Origin: an uncultured Eubacteriales bacterium
GTDB lineage: Bacteria > Bacillota > Clostridia > TANB77 > CAG-508
DNA: 64,000 nt
Direction: 5' to 3'
Assembly (NCBI GenBank): GCA_902787685.1
Contig: CADAHH010000006.1
Span: 1 to 64,000, forward strand
Of the stretch, positions 9,652-19,455 are shown in pieces. The position numbers were made by a program, and so were the translations under genes. How positions within the stretch are numbered: position 1 is the first letter of the stretch; each line of letters opens with the position of its first letter. Under the pieces are notes generated by a model. It saw only the letters and a program-made list of their open reading frames with translations. It searched no databases and was not told the DNA's origin.

Positions 9652-11859
9652 ATGTTAGAATTAAAAAATGTATCAAAATTCTATTATAACAAAGGAATTA
9701 TAGCATCTGGTTTTAGTAAAGTTAATTTAGAATTAAAAATAGGTGAATTTGTTGTAATAACTGGAGAATCTGGAAGCGGAAAAAGTACACTTTTAAATGT
9801 AATATCTGGGTTAGATAGCTATGAAGAAGGTGAAATGTATATAAATGGCAATGAAACAAGTCATTATACAGAAAAAGACTTTGAAGATTATAGAAGAAAA
9901 TACATAGCAAACATTTTTCAAAGTTTTAATTTGATTAATAGTTACACAGTTTATCAAAATATTGAACTTGTAATGCTATTAAATGGATATAAAAAACATA
10001 AAGTAAAGAAAAAAATATTAGACATTATAGATCAAGTAGGATTAACAAAATTTAAGAATACAAAAGTATCTAAATTGTCAGGTGGACAAAAACAAAGAGT
10101 TGCAATAGCAAGAGCAATGGTAAAAGATACACCAATTATTGTTGCAGATGAGCCTACTGGAAATTTAGACTCTAAATCTGCAAATGAAGTTATAGAAATA
10201 CTTAAGAAGGTTGCAAAAGATAAATTAGTTGTAATTGTAACTCACAATATTGAACAAGTAGAAAAATATGCAACAAAAATTATAAAAATGAATGATGGTA
10301 AAATTATAGAAAATACTGAAATAAAGAAAATAACTGATGAGCCAAAACCACAAGAAAGTGAATATAACAATATAAGTATTTTTAATAAATATAGACTTGG
10401 AATTAGAAATACCTTTAATATTGCAACAAAATTTTTACTATTATTTGCAGTATTTTTATTTATGAGTTCAGCAATTCTTGCAGAATATTCTAGTTTTCAG
10501 ATGTCAGAAGAAACGCTGAATGAAGGTTATAGTATGGCTTTTAGTGATTTATCAAAAAACAGAATCTTAATAAACAAAAAGGACAAGACATCATTTACTA
10601 GTGAAGATTATGATAAGATAAAACTATTGTCAAATGTAGATTATATAGTTGAAGATGATGTATTTTTAGATAGCGAAGTATCAATAGTAAAAGATGGTAT
10701 AGACTTTTGGGGAAGTATGCTAGATATTAACAATTTAAAAGGGAATGTTGATATAGGAAGAATGCCAGAAAAAGAAGATGAAATAGTATTAGAGACTAAT
10801 AAAGACCATTTTTATATTAAAGGAAGCTTAAATGAAGTATTAAATAATACGTTTTCTATTTTAAAACCTGCAGGAAGAGATTCTTTTAGTGATGAAAAAA
10901 TAAAAGATCTAATTATAGTTGGTATTAAATATACTGAAAATATCTTTAATTATGATTGTAAATTTTATACTTCAAAAAATGTATTAAGTGAACTAAGAAG
11001 TACTATTAATAAGAATTACAGTACTATGAAGGTATTTTTAAATAATAGATATGAGAAATATAATGTAGAACCAAATGAAAATGTAGAGAGAGGAAAAGCT
11101 TTTGTTGATGATGAATTAAAATATAATTTTAAAAATTATAAAATATTAAATCAGCCTTTAAATATTTATGTAAGTAACATTTATTATGACGCGGAACTAG
11201 ATTTATCTATAACTAATACATATACAAAGTCTAATTTTAGGAGATTAACAGGATTAGATAAATATGATAATAATAGGAATACAATTTTTGTAAATGTTGA
11301 TGATTATAATTCGCTTTACAACAAGCCTTCATATCAATCTAGTGTATTTGTAAAAGATGTAAAAATAATTGATCAAACTATGCAAGAATTAGAAAATTTA
11401 GGTATAACTCCTAAAAAGGTAACCGATTTTAAAATGACTGAAGAAGAAATCTATAAGAGAATAATAAAAATTATAAAAGTAATAGTAACTATTGTTTTAA
11501 TTATCGTACTATTCTTTATTTCATACTTGATTATAAAAATAATATTAAAATCAAGAAATATATATTATACAACGTTAAGAATGTTAGGTGCTACATATAA
11601 AAATGTAAAAAGAATATTGGATATAGAGCTATTTGTTAATTCAACACTTGCATATAGTGTATTAATGTTATTTATACATTTAGCTAAATCAAATATAATA
11701 CATTTAAAATATATAGCAAAATTAAGCGAATATTTAAGTATTAGAGAATATGTGCTAATGTATATAATTTTAATTGCAATTTCAAGACTAATATCAGCAA
11801 AATTTGCTAGAAAATTGTTTAAGAATACAACAATTAATACATATAACGAGGAGGTGTAG
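9652..11859 (+). CDS. Fused ABC transporter ATPase-permease (FtsX-like)
   Basis: A 735-aa protein with an N-terminal ABC ATPase (Walker A GESGSGKS at 38-45, signature LSGGQKQRV, Walker B IIVADEPTGNLD, H-loop VTHN) fused to a membrane part. A TM helix (KFLLLFAVFLFMSSAILAEY) near residue 262 is followed by a large outside domain and FtsX-type TM helices from about residue 605. The order matches MacB-type exporters. GAAGGAG precedes the ATG. It is followed by a second, related fused transporter, so the pair may work as a heterodimer. The location after an ECF sigma/anti-sigma pair suggests a role in envelope stress or peptide resistance (inference). Confidence 0.88.
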   Translation: MLELKNVSKFYYNKGIIASGFSKVNLELKIGEFVVITGESGSGKSTLLNVISGLDSYEEGEMYINGNETSHYTEKDFEDYRRKYIANIFQSFNLINSYTVYQNIELVMLLNGYKKHKVKKKILDIIDQVGLTKFKNTKVSKLSGGQKQRVAIARAMVKDTPIIVADEPTGNLDSKSANEVIEILKKVAKDKLVVIVTHNIEQVEKYATKIIKMNDGKIIENTEIKKITDEPKPQESEYNNISIFNKYRLGIRNTFNIATKFLLLFAVFLFMSSAILAEYSSFQMSEETLNEGYSMAFSDLSKNRILINKKDKTSFTSEDYDKIKLLSNVDYIVEDDVFLDSEVSIVKDGIDFWGSMLDINNLKGNVDIGRMPEKEDEIVLETNKDHFYIKGSLNEVLNNTFSILKPAGRDSFSDEKIKDLIIVGIKYTENIFNYDCKFYTSKNVLSELRSTINKNYSTMKVFLNNRYEKYNVEPNENVERGKAFVDDELKYNFKNYKILNQPLNIYVSNIYYDAELDLSITNTYTKSNFRRLTGLDKYDNNRNTIFVNVDDYNSLYNKPSYQSSVFVKDVKIIDQTMQELENLGITPKKVTDFKMTEEEIYKRIIKIIKVIVTIVLIIVLFFISYLIIKIILKSRNIYYTTLRMLGATYKNVKRILDIELFVNSTLAYSVLMLFIHLAKSNIIHLKYIAKLSEYLSIREYVLMYIILIAISRLISAKFARKLFKNTTINTYNEEV

Positions 11860-11860
11860 A

Positions 11861-11893
11861 AGTTTGAAAAATAATTTAATTCTTTTTCAAACT
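11861..11893 (+). promoter_or_regulatory. Hairpin between the two ABC fusion genes
   Basis: An 11-bp perfect stem (AGTTTGAAAAA with TTTTTCAAACT) and an 11-base loop. There is no U-tract after it. It overlaps the small possible reading frame at 11864 and may tune expression of the second transporter gene. Confidence 0.5.
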
Positions 11894-11935
11894 ATGAGTG
11901 CTATAATAATAAAGAGAAAAAGGAATGAAAATTAG
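11864..11935 (+). CDS. Possible 23-codon coupling peptide
   Basis: A TTG at 11864 lies eight bases after GGAGGTG, which is itself inside the end of the upstream gene. The frame runs 23 codons and stops at 11933-11935, one base before the ATG of the next transporter at 11937. No protein family is recognised. This layout could couple translation of the second transporter to the first. The downstream start otherwise has only a weak ribosome site. Low confidence. Confidence 0.3.
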   Translation: MKNNLILFQTMSAIIIKRKRNEN

Positions 11936-11936
11936 T

Positions 11937-14387
11937 ATGATAAAAATAGAAAAAGTAAATAAATATTTTAATAGAAGAAGAAGAAACGAAATTCATATAA
12001 TAAATGATACCTCATTAGAGCTTGAAAATAAAGGACTGGTTGCTATTTTGGGACAATCTGGAAGCGGAAAGACAACACTTTTAAATGCAATAGGTGGCTT
12101 AGATAAAGTAAGTAAAGGTAAAATTTATATAAATGGTAAAAAAATAACTAGAAGAAGGACAAATACAGTAGATAAAATAAGAAATCTAAATATAGGATAT
12201 ATTTTTCAAGACTATAAATTAATAGAAAATATGTCAGTATTTGACAATGTTGCAATTAGCTTAAGAATGATTGGAATAAAAAATAAGAAAGAAATAGAAA
12301 AAAGGGTAAACTATGTCTTAGAAGCTGTTAATATGTACAGATACAGAAATAGACCTGCTCAAATGTTATCTGGTGGAGAAAAACAAAGAGTTGCTATAGC
12401 AAGAGCCATTGTAAAAAATCCAAGTATTGTAATTGCAGATGAGCCAACAGGAAATCTAGATAGCAAAAACTCATTAGAAATAATGAATATAATAAAAGCT
12501 ATATCAAAAGAAAAATTGGTTATTTTAGTAACACATGAAGTTGATTTAGCAAAATTCTACGCAACAAGAGTAGTAGAATTGCAAGATGGTAAAATTGTAA
12601 ATGACTACGCAAACGAATCTAAAGAATCTTTAGAATATAGGTTAGATAATAAAATATATTTAAAAGACTTTAAAGATATTAATAATTTTAAAAATAAAAA
12701 GATTAATATTGATGTATATTCAGATGACGAAAATGCTGAAATAGATGTTAAATTAGTATTAAAAAATGGCAATATATTCATTCAAGCCGAAAACAAAAAA
12801 ATTGAGGTAGTAGATGACAATTCAGGAGTAGAGCTTATAAATGACCATTATAAAAAAATAGATAAAAGTATTTATGAAAAATACAAATATAATTTAGATG
12901 AAATTATTGATAAAAAGTATAAACCTAGATATAGTTCAATATATGGAATTGTAAAATCTATAAGAAATGGATTTAATAGAATTTTAAATTATACAATATT
13001 GAAAAAAATACTACTTTTAGGCTTTTTGCTATCAGCCATGTTTGTAGTATATAGTGTAAGCAATATTGCTGGAGCAATAGATATAAGAGAATCTGATTAT
13101 ATAAAAATAGATAGAAATTATCTTCAAGTAGATATGGCAAAAGTTAATGTAGATGATTATTTGAAATATGAAAATTTAGAAAATATAGATTATATGATAC
13201 CAGGAAATAGCAATGTAAGTTTTAAAATAAAAATGGATAATTACTATCAACTATCAACATATTCTTTTGAACTTTCAGGCTCACTTGTTGATTTAGACAA
13301 GATTAATGAAAATGACATTATAAAAGGAAGAATGCCACAAAATGAATATGAAATAGTTATAGACAAAAAAGTTGTAGACAATATGCTAAATGATAGGTTT
13401 TCAATGATTAAAGGCATGGGAATAAAAAATGAAGATGAATTGTTAAATAGAGTGGTTACAATAGATGGAATGAAAGATTTTACAATAGTTGGATTTGTAG
13501 ATAATTTAAGTGCTTCTATCTATGTAAAAAAATTTTTATTTATAAATATATTAAACAATATGACACAAAGTGAGCATGGACTGGGAATTTACTTCTCAAA
13601 TCAAGAAGAAAATTCAGAGACAGTGGTAAAAGATTATAATTTATTTTTAGATGATATTACTATAACTAAAGGAAGAATGCCAGAAAACGATTATGAAGTA
13701 ATTGTAAATAAAAGTAACGAAGATATGAAATTAAACAAACCTATTAAAGCAGAGGTTAATGGAAAACAATTAACAGTTGTAGGATTTTACGACAGTAAAA
13801 CAAATAAACAAGAATATCTTGTAAGCAATAATACAGTAAAATATAATGTAATATCTAAGAATAATGGATTTACAATATATCCTAAAGACAAACAGGCAGT
13901 AATGGATCAATTTCAAAATGAATATCATTTAAATATTATAGATAGATATGAAAAAGATAAAAACGAATATATAAACAAAAAACGTGATCAGATTAGAAAT
14001 GCAGTAATATTTGCAGGAATAATACTTGCAATATCATTAGTAGAAATATATTTAATGATTAGATCATCATTCTTATCAAGAATAAAAGAAATTGGTGTAT
14101 TAAGAGCAATAGGAGTAAAGAAAAAAGATATATACAGAATGTTTTTAGGAGAAATTTTATCAATTACAACAGTAGCAAGTATGCCCGGTATTGCACTTAT
14201 GACATATATACTAAGTCAATTATCAAAGATTTCTTATGTAAATAGAATGTTTATTGTAAACTTTAATACAGTTGGAATAGCAGTGTTAATAGTTTATGCA
14301 TTTAATATAATAGTTGGATTATTACCACTATTTAGGGTTATTAGAAATACACCAGCAAAAATACTTGCAAGACATGATGTGGAATAA
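11937..14387 (+). CDS. Fused ABC transporter ATPase-permease (FtsX-like), second subunit
   Basis: An 816-aa partner of the preceding transporter. ABC domain: Walker A GQSGSGKT near residue 40, signature LSGGEKQRV, Walker B IVIADEPTGNLD and H-loop VTHE. A linker of about 120 residues leads to a TM helix (ILKKILLLGFLLSAMFVVYSV), two similar outside segments each containing KGRMP.N.YE followed by TIVGF/TVVGF-type strands, then FtsX helices from about residue 690 (IFAGIILAISLVEIYLMI). ATG 11937 is preferred to ATG 11925, because AGGA abuts the latter. A terminator of the recurring family follows. Substrate unknown. Confidence 0.87.
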   Translation: MIKIEKVNKYFNRRRRNEIHIINDTSLELENKGLVAILGQSGSGKTTLLNAIGGLDKVSKGKIYINGKKITRRRTNTVDKIRNLNIGYIFQDYKLIENMSVFDNVAISLRMIGIKNKKEIEKRVNYVLEAVNMYRYRNRPAQMLSGGEKQRVAIARAIVKNPSIVIADEPTGNLDSKNSLEIMNIIKAISKEKLVILVTHEVDLAKFYATRVVELQDGKIVNDYANESKESLEYRLDNKIYLKDFKDINNFKNKKINIDVYSDDENAEIDVKLVLKNGNIFIQAENKKIEVVDDNSGVELINDHYKKIDKSIYEKYKYNLDEIIDKKYKPRYSSIYGIVKSIRNGFNRILNYTILKKILLLGFLLSAMFVVYSVSNIAGAIDIRESDYIKIDRNYLQVDMAKVNVDDYLKYENLENIDYMIPGNSNVSFKIKMDNYYQLSTYSFELSGSLVDLDKINENDIIKGRMPQNEYEIVIDKKVVDNMLNDRFSMIKGMGIKNEDELLNRVVTIDGMKDFTIVGFVDNLSASIYVKKFLFINILNNMTQSEHGLGIYFSNQEENSETVVKDYNLFLDDITITKGRMPENDYEVIVNKSNEDMKLNKPIKAEVNGKQLTVVGFYDSKTNKQEYLVSNNTVKYNVISKNNGFTIYPKDKQAVMDQFQNEYHLNIIDRYEKDKNEYINKKRDQIRNAVIFAGIILAISLVEIYLMIRSSFLSRIKEIGVLRAIGVKKKDIYRMFLGEILSITTVASMPGIALMTYILSQLSKISYVNRMFIVNFNTVGIAVLIVYAFNIIVGLLPLFRVIRNTPAKILARHDVE

Positions 14388-14392
14388 GTTTA

Positions 14393-14434
14393 AAAAGATT
14401 ATCTCAAATTATTTTGAGATAGTCTTTTATTTTA
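14393..14434 (+). terminator. Terminator, recurring family copy
   Basis: AAAAGATTATCTCAA pairs with TTGAGATAGTCTTTT (one G-U), then ATTTTAG and a TATATAAT box at about 14446. Confidence 0.8.
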
Positions 14435-14458
14435 GAATATTTTATTATATAATATGAA

Positions 14459-14503
14459 AAAATAGTAAAGTAAGTGAAAAAATGAGAGAAGAGATAGAAA
14501 AGT
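14459..14503 (+). repeat. Direct repeat copy 2: displaced start of an mmcQ-like gene
   Basis: Near-identical to 7141-7190. From the ATG at 14482 it reads MREEIEKY and then loses similarity to the MmcQ protein. The frame runs 46 codons to 14622 without further family features, so it is best read as a truncated gene start that overlaps the next gene. Confidence 0.75.
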
Positions 14504-14542
14504 ATTTAATGAAATATAGAAAAAGTAAATTTGTTATTTATT

Positions 14543-14860
14543 ATGGAGGTGGTAAAAATAAATTTTTGGTATATATGGTTTATAATAATTCTTTGTTGTA
14601 TAATAATACCACAAAGAAATAAATTATATTTAGGAATATTAAATAGAAGAAAGAAAGGTAGGAAGAGAAAAATGCCACAAGAAATGATAAAAGAATTTAT
14701 AGGAAAAAACTGCACAATTGTATTATTTAATGAATCTTTTGGAGTACAAGGAAAAATAGTTGCGGTAGAAGACAATTGGATAAAAGTTGAGGAAAAGAAA
14801 AAAACACGTTTAATTAATGGCGATATGATAAGAGATATATCAATAGTAACAGAAAAATAA
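14543..14860 (+). CDS. Small membrane protein with a C-terminal LSm-like (DUF6897-type) domain
   Basis: About 105 aa. One TM helix (INFWYIWFIIILCCIIIP) leads to a basic stretch (RRKKGRKRK) and then a small beta-rich domain starting at MPQEMIKEFIGK with VLFNESFGVQGKIVAVEDNWIKVEEKKK, resembling LSm/DUF6897-like proteins. The start is uncertain. ATG 14531 and ATG 14543 lack clear ribosome sites. The ATG at 14672, with GGAAG upstream, would give the soluble domain alone. It lies 12 bases before the GNAT gene, so the two are probably co-transcribed. Function unknown. Confidence 0.6.
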   Translation: MEVVKINFWYIWFIIILCCIIIPQRNKLYLGILNRRKKGRKRKMPQEMIKEFIGKNCTIVLFNESFGVQGKIVAVEDNWIKVEEKKKTRLINGDMIRDISIVTEK

Positions 14861-14871
14861 GGAGGATAAAA

Positions 14872-15615
14872 ATGAACGAATATATCAATTTGAATTTAGA
14901 AAATATTGAAAATGAGCACATCTGTTGTGCAATTGGAGATCCAAAACATCAACAAGGGGTTGATTGTAAAAAAGAATGGATAAAAGAAAAATTAAAAGAT
15001 GGACATGTTTTTAGAAAACTAAATGCTAGAGGAAAAATATTTATTGAATATGAGCCATTAGAAACTGCGTGGGTACCAATTAGCGGTAAAAATTATGAAT
15101 ATATCTATTGCTTATGGGTAGCAGGAAGTTTTAAAGGTAAAGGAATTGGAAAAGAACTATTAGAATATGCAATTAAAGATTCAAAAGAAAAGGGAAGAAG
15201 TGGAATCTGTACATTAGTTTCTAAAAAGAAAAAGCCATTTTTAGGAGAAAAGAAATTTTTTGAACATTTCGGATTTAAAGTAGTAGATAGTGTTGGAGAT
15301 TATGAATTATTAGCATTACAATTTGAAAATACTGATACACCAAAATTTAATGAAAATGTTAGAGCCATGAAAATTGACAATCAAGACTTTACAGTGTATT
15401 ATAGTAATGAATGTCCTTATGTAGAATATGAAGTAAAAGAACTTTCAGATTATGCAAAAGAAAAAAATATAGAATTAAATTTTGTAAAAATTGATTCATT
15501 AGAAAAAGCAAAAAATGCACCTTGTATTTTTAACAATTGGGCAAATTTCTATAAAGGGGAATTTATATCAAATACTATACTTAATGCGAATGCTTTAGAG
15601 AAACTTTTGAAATAA
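14872..15615 (+). CDS. GNAT-family N-acetyltransferase with YoaP-like C-terminal domain
   Basis: A 247-aa two-domain protein. The GNAT domain covers residues 1-145, with the acetyl-CoA loop VAGSFKGKGIGKELLEYA and a following HFGFKVVDSVGDYELLAL segment. The rest is a YoaP-like domain with a thioredoxin-like opening: YYSNECPYVEYEVKELSDYA, then ELNFVKIDSLEKAKNAPCIFNNWANFY. The same fusion occurs in Bacillus YoaP-like proteins. Acetyl acceptor unknown. Strong GGAGG start; a single-protein enzyme of the cytoplasm. Confidence 0.88.
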   Translation: MNEYINLNLENIENEHICCAIGDPKHQQGVDCKKEWIKEKLKDGHVFRKLNARGKIFIEYEPLETAWVPISGKNYEYIYCLWVAGSFKGKGIGKELLEYAIKDSKEKGRSGICTLVSKKKKPFLGEKKFFEHFGFKVVDSVGDYELLALQFENTDTPKFNENVRAMKIDNQDFTVYYSNECPYVEYEVKELSDYAKEKNIELNFVKIDSLEKAKNAPCIFNNWANFYKGEFISNTILNANALEKLLK

Positions 15616-15669
15616 GGATATTAATTTTATTTGTAAATCGTTAATTTATAAAAGCAAAGGAAAAATAAT

Positions 15670-17902
15670 ATGGAATTTAAAGTTTCAGATGAACAAAAAG
15701 AATTATTTTCTCAAATAATCGACGAAAGTTTTGATAAAGAAGAATTAGAAAATGAACTTAAACAAGGATTGGGAGAAATATATGATAATGATACATCTCA
15801 AAAATTTGTAGAAGATGAACTCGATAAAATAAACTATGATATTGAAAACTTAAAAGACAATAATGTTATATCACTTCAGCTTCTAAGACTATTTTCATTG
15901 GATTTCCCAAGTGATGCAAAAATACAATTATCAACTGAACAAATTGAAGAATTGTTTGAAATTATGCCTAAGGATATAGGTTATGAAAAAATAAAAAATA
16001 AATTAGAACAGGATAAGAGAATTTCATTATCAGATTTATTAAAAATAACAGAAATTAATATATCAAGTAAAGAAAAAATACAATTAGAACCTGAAATGCA
16101 AACAACATTGCAAAAATTATTTGAAATAAATCTTGGAAGTGGCAATATAACCGAAACAAAAAAGAGAATGACAGAAAATCTAACAAAGGGATTTATAGAA
16201 TATAGGGATTATTTGATATTAATCAGATATTCTAATGTTGAATTATTTAGAGAAAAAAATAAAACACTGGAGGATCTATATTCGCTAGGCTTAATTTCAA
16301 AAGAGGATTTTTTAAAAAAACTCGGAGAAACAAGCTTTAATCAGGAATTTATAACTGACTTTAATAAACAATATAATAATCGAAAACAGAGTTCAATTAA
16401 TCTTTCAGTAAATAGAGTAAATGGAATACTTAAAAATTTGCCGGAAAATATTTCAGAAGAAAATAAAGAACAATTAAAAGCTTTAAAAGATAAAACTAAT
16501 AGCGTTAATCCAGAAAAATTAATAGACAAATTTAATGAAATTTCTAATGATGAATGGAAAAAATATCTAGAAAGTGGTAATGGAATATTATTTCATCAAG
16601 CTGAAAAACCTATAGAAGGTGATTTTCCTGATAAGACAATATCAACAAGTTTAATAGATAAAGAACATCTAATACACTATCGCAGGTTACCCATTGGATA
16701 TAAAATAAAACCAGAATTAATAACTGTGGCATCTTCAACAGATACTTTTATTAACAATTCTAATGATGATAAATATTATCAAACTGTTTCTGCTATTGTT
16801 GTTGATTTACCACAAAATGTTTCAAAAGAAATGAAAGAACAAAAAACATATTCAGAAATTGATGTTACAGGTTTTGTTTTTGAATCAGTTGTTGTATTAT
16901 CTCCAAGTGAATCAAACATTGCATTAGCTCAAGAAATGGCAGAGGCACAAAAAGTTCCAATTGATGTTTTTGATGGAAAAAATTTTATACCGCTTGAGGA
17001 ATACTATTTAAACCAAATTATGAATGATTTAAGAACTAATATCTTAAATTTAAAACAATATAATAGAGAAATAAGTGTGCTAGGACTAAAAGATTTTAAT
17101 ACAGATGAAGAAATGATAAAGAATTCAATTATGAAGCATTTAAATATAATTGATGAAAATAAAGTGAATTTATCAAGAGAAGAAATGTTAGAAATAGCAA
17201 ATAAATTAAGAGAATCTGGTGATATTTCACGGAGCAATCAATGGATTAAATTCTGAATTAGAAAAACAATATGAAACAGTGTTAAGTGAGAAAGTACAAA
17301 ATATTATAAAAAGAGCTAAAATAGAAGAAATTATTCAACAAGAAGGTGCTTTAAAACAAGAAAAAATAGGTTTTATAGAAAAACTATTTGGAAAAACCAA
17401 ACTTCAAGAAGCTAGATTAAAAGCACTTCAACTAAAAAAGGAAGAAATTAGATCAGAGGACATAAATACAAATTTGAGTGAACAGGATAGTATAATAACA
17501 TTGTTAGATTATTGTAGACAAAATGTCCCAAATTCTGAAATAAAAAGTTTTTTAAGTAATTATTCTCAAATATGTGATAATAATGATATAAAAAACCAAA
17601 TAGATAAGTTGATAAAAGAAATTTCTGGAAATGAAGTAAAACCTCAAGTACCTACTATATATCACAAACAATCTATATTTCAAATTAGAAAACAAACAAA
17701 TCAGATTGTAGAGAGTAATGTAGAAAAGCAATTAAAAATAGACTCACAAAAAAGGGCCAAAGCAAAAAGTTCAAGAAAAGATATTAAGGTTGAAAATAGC
17801 GAAAGTAAAAAAACAATGTTACGCTTTGTAGCAACATTAGAAAGTATTATAAATGATCACACTCAGGAATTAGCAACAGAAAAAGCTGTAATAGACCTAT
17901 GA
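15670..17902 (+). CDS. Large unknown protein read through a +1 shift at CGG
   Basis: Not recognised. The first frame gives 520 codons, then CGG at 17230 and a stop seven codons later. A +1 shift at the CGG joins it to a second open frame of 223 codons, giving a 743-aa protein. It is mostly charged and helical. Residues about 300-450 look like an alpha/beta domain (YLESGNGILFHQAEKP, ISTSLIDKEHLIHYRRLP, VVVLSPSESNIALAQE). After the junction comes GFIEKLFGKTKLQEARLKALQL and a basic tail. No signal peptide or TM helix. It stands alone between the GNAT gene and a long hairpin element. The two parts could instead be a pseudogene with a one-base insertion, but the same CGG pattern occurs at four other loci. 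Confidence 0.7.
17230..17232 (+). other. CGG +1 frameshift site, site 1
   Basis: In frame with the start at 15670 (codon 521). Context TCA CGG AGC AAT. Frame 0 stops at TGA seven codons later. Skipping the C gives GGA GCA ATC AAT GGA and opens 223 codons. Confidence 0.75.
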
Positions 17903-17955
17903 AATAAATTTCAGAAGAAGACGCAAAAAAATATATGGAAAATAACTAAGATTTG

Positions 17956-18089
17956 TTACAATTCACAGCTAAATTGTTTTAGTAGAGTAGCAACAGCGGC
18001 ATTGTATATCTTTTTTCGTGCTTTAGTCGAGAAAAAAGTATATACAATGCACAGCAAAGTTGCGAGATTAATATAGCTGTGAATAGTAA
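17956..18089. repeat. Long imperfect hairpin element (134 bp)
   Basis: The outer arms TTACAATTCACAGCTA and TAGCTGTGAATAGTAA pair with one mismatch. The inner arms pair GCATTGTATAT...CTTTTTTCG with CGAGAAAAAAG...ATATACAATGC. The 12-bp direct repeat TAACTAAGATTT flanks and partly overlaps it (17943-17954 and 18087-18098), as expected for an inserted MITE-like element with target duplication. The 17903-18248 gap holds only this and the terminator at 18099. Confidence 0.75.
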
Positions 18090-18098
18090 CTAAGATTT

Positions 18099-18138
18099 AA
18101 AAGATTATCTGATTATTATCTAGATAGTCTTTTATTTT
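18099..18138 (+). terminator. Terminator, recurring family copy
   Basis: AAAAGATTATCT pairs with AGATAGTCTTTT, then ATTTTTAATTT and a TATATAAT box at about 18152. Confidence 0.7.
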
Positions 18139-18248
18139 TAATTTATTTGTTATATAATGAAAAAAATACTTGAGACAAAAGATATTTAACAAATAAAAAA
18201 TGAAAAAATTCGGAGTTTAATAAATGAAAAAGAATATAGGAGGAAAAT

Positions 18249-19415
18249 ATGCTATTTACAACTCAATCGGCAAATACATCTAATCCATTGTGGACAAACT
18301 ATATAAAAAGAGAAAAGCCACTATATAAAAGGGAAAAAGATCTTCGTTCAGAATTTGAAAGAGATTATACAAGAGTTATACATTCTACAGCATATAGAAG
18401 AATGAAAAATAAAACTCAAGTTTTTTTCTCACCAAAAAATGACCATATATGTACAAGAGCAGAACATGTAGTTCATGTAGAATCAATAAGTTATACAATA
18501 GCTAAAACTTTAGGCTTGAATACAGAACTTACCAAGGCAATTGCAACTGCTCATGATATAGGGCATAGTCCTTTCGGACATCAGGGAGAAAGAGTTTTAT
18601 CAAGCATTTCAAAAAGAGATATAGGAGAAGCATTTTGGCATGAAAAAAATGGCTTAAATATGGTAGATAAAATAGAGCTTTTAGAAGATCCAAAAGGAAA
18701 TAAACAGAATATGAATTTAACATATGCTGTAAGAGATGGGATTATTTCACATTGTGGAGAAATAGATGAAAACAAAGTAATGCCACGAAAAGAATTTATT
18801 AATTTAAATGATTATACATATCCAAATCAGTATGCTCCATACACTTGGGAAGGATGTGTTGTAAAAATATCAGATAAAATAGCATATTTAGGAAGAGATA
18901 TTCAAGATGCAATAACCTTAGGATTGATAGATAATTTAGATGAATTATATGATATTTTAAATTACAATAAAGATGAAGTAATTAATAATACGGTAATTAT
19001 TAATAATTTAGTATATGACTTATGCTCAAATTCAAGTATAGAAAAAGGATTATGTTTTTCAGATGAAAAATTTAATATGATTAATACTTTAAAAAAATAT
19101 AATTACCAAAAAATCTATTTATCAGAAAAATTACAACCATCAAATAGATACTTTGACCTAGTAATAAATACAATATATGATTTATTAAAACAATTATATA
19201 CAGATAAAAAAGCAAAGAAAAAATGCCCTGAACTAATTAATGATTTTAATAATTGGTTACAAGATTATTGGAATTTAGAAAGAAATGAGAAAAACCAAAA
19301 TGATGTAATTTTTAATATGTCTAATGAAAAGGATTACTATAAAGCAATTATTCTTTATATATCAGGAATGACAGACAATTATGCAATTGAGATGTATAAT
19401 AAAATAATTAAATGA
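18249..19415 (+). CDS. Deoxyguanosinetriphosphate triphosphohydrolase-like HD protein
   Basis: A 388-aa protein of the dGTPase/SAMHD1-like HD superfamily, which splits dNTPs to nucleoside and triphosphate. The N-terminus shows SEFERDYTRVIHSTAYRRMKNKTQVF. The metal site shows RAEHVVHVESIS and ATAHDIGHSPFGHQGE. ISDKIAYLGRDIQDA is near residue 210. Length and order match Firmicute dGTPase-like proteins. AGGAGG precedes the ATG. A recurring-family terminator lies just upstream, so this starts a new unit that may include rsmJ 40 bases downstream. Real substrate specificity is not shown by sequence. Confidence 0.88.
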   Translation: MLFTTQSANTSNPLWTNYIKREKPLYKREKDLRSEFERDYTRVIHSTAYRRMKNKTQVFFSPKNDHICTRAEHVVHVESISYTIAKTLGLNTELTKAIATAHDIGHSPFGHQGERVLSSISKRDIGEAFWHEKNGLNMVDKIELLEDPKGNKQNMNLTYAVRDGIISHCGEIDENKVMPRKEFINLNDYTYPNQYAPYTWEGCVVKISDKIAYLGRDIQDAITLGLIDNLDELYDILNYNKDEVINNTVIINNLVYDLCSNSSIEKGLCFSDEKFNMINTLKKYNYQKIYLSEKLQPSNRYFDLVINTIYDLLKQLYTDKKAKKKCPELINDFNNWLQDYWNLERNEKNQNDVIFNMSNEKDYYKAIILYISGMTDNYAIEMYNKIIK

Positions 19416-19455
19416 CGCAAAAAATTTTATTGTTTGAAAGGAATGATAAAGAAAA

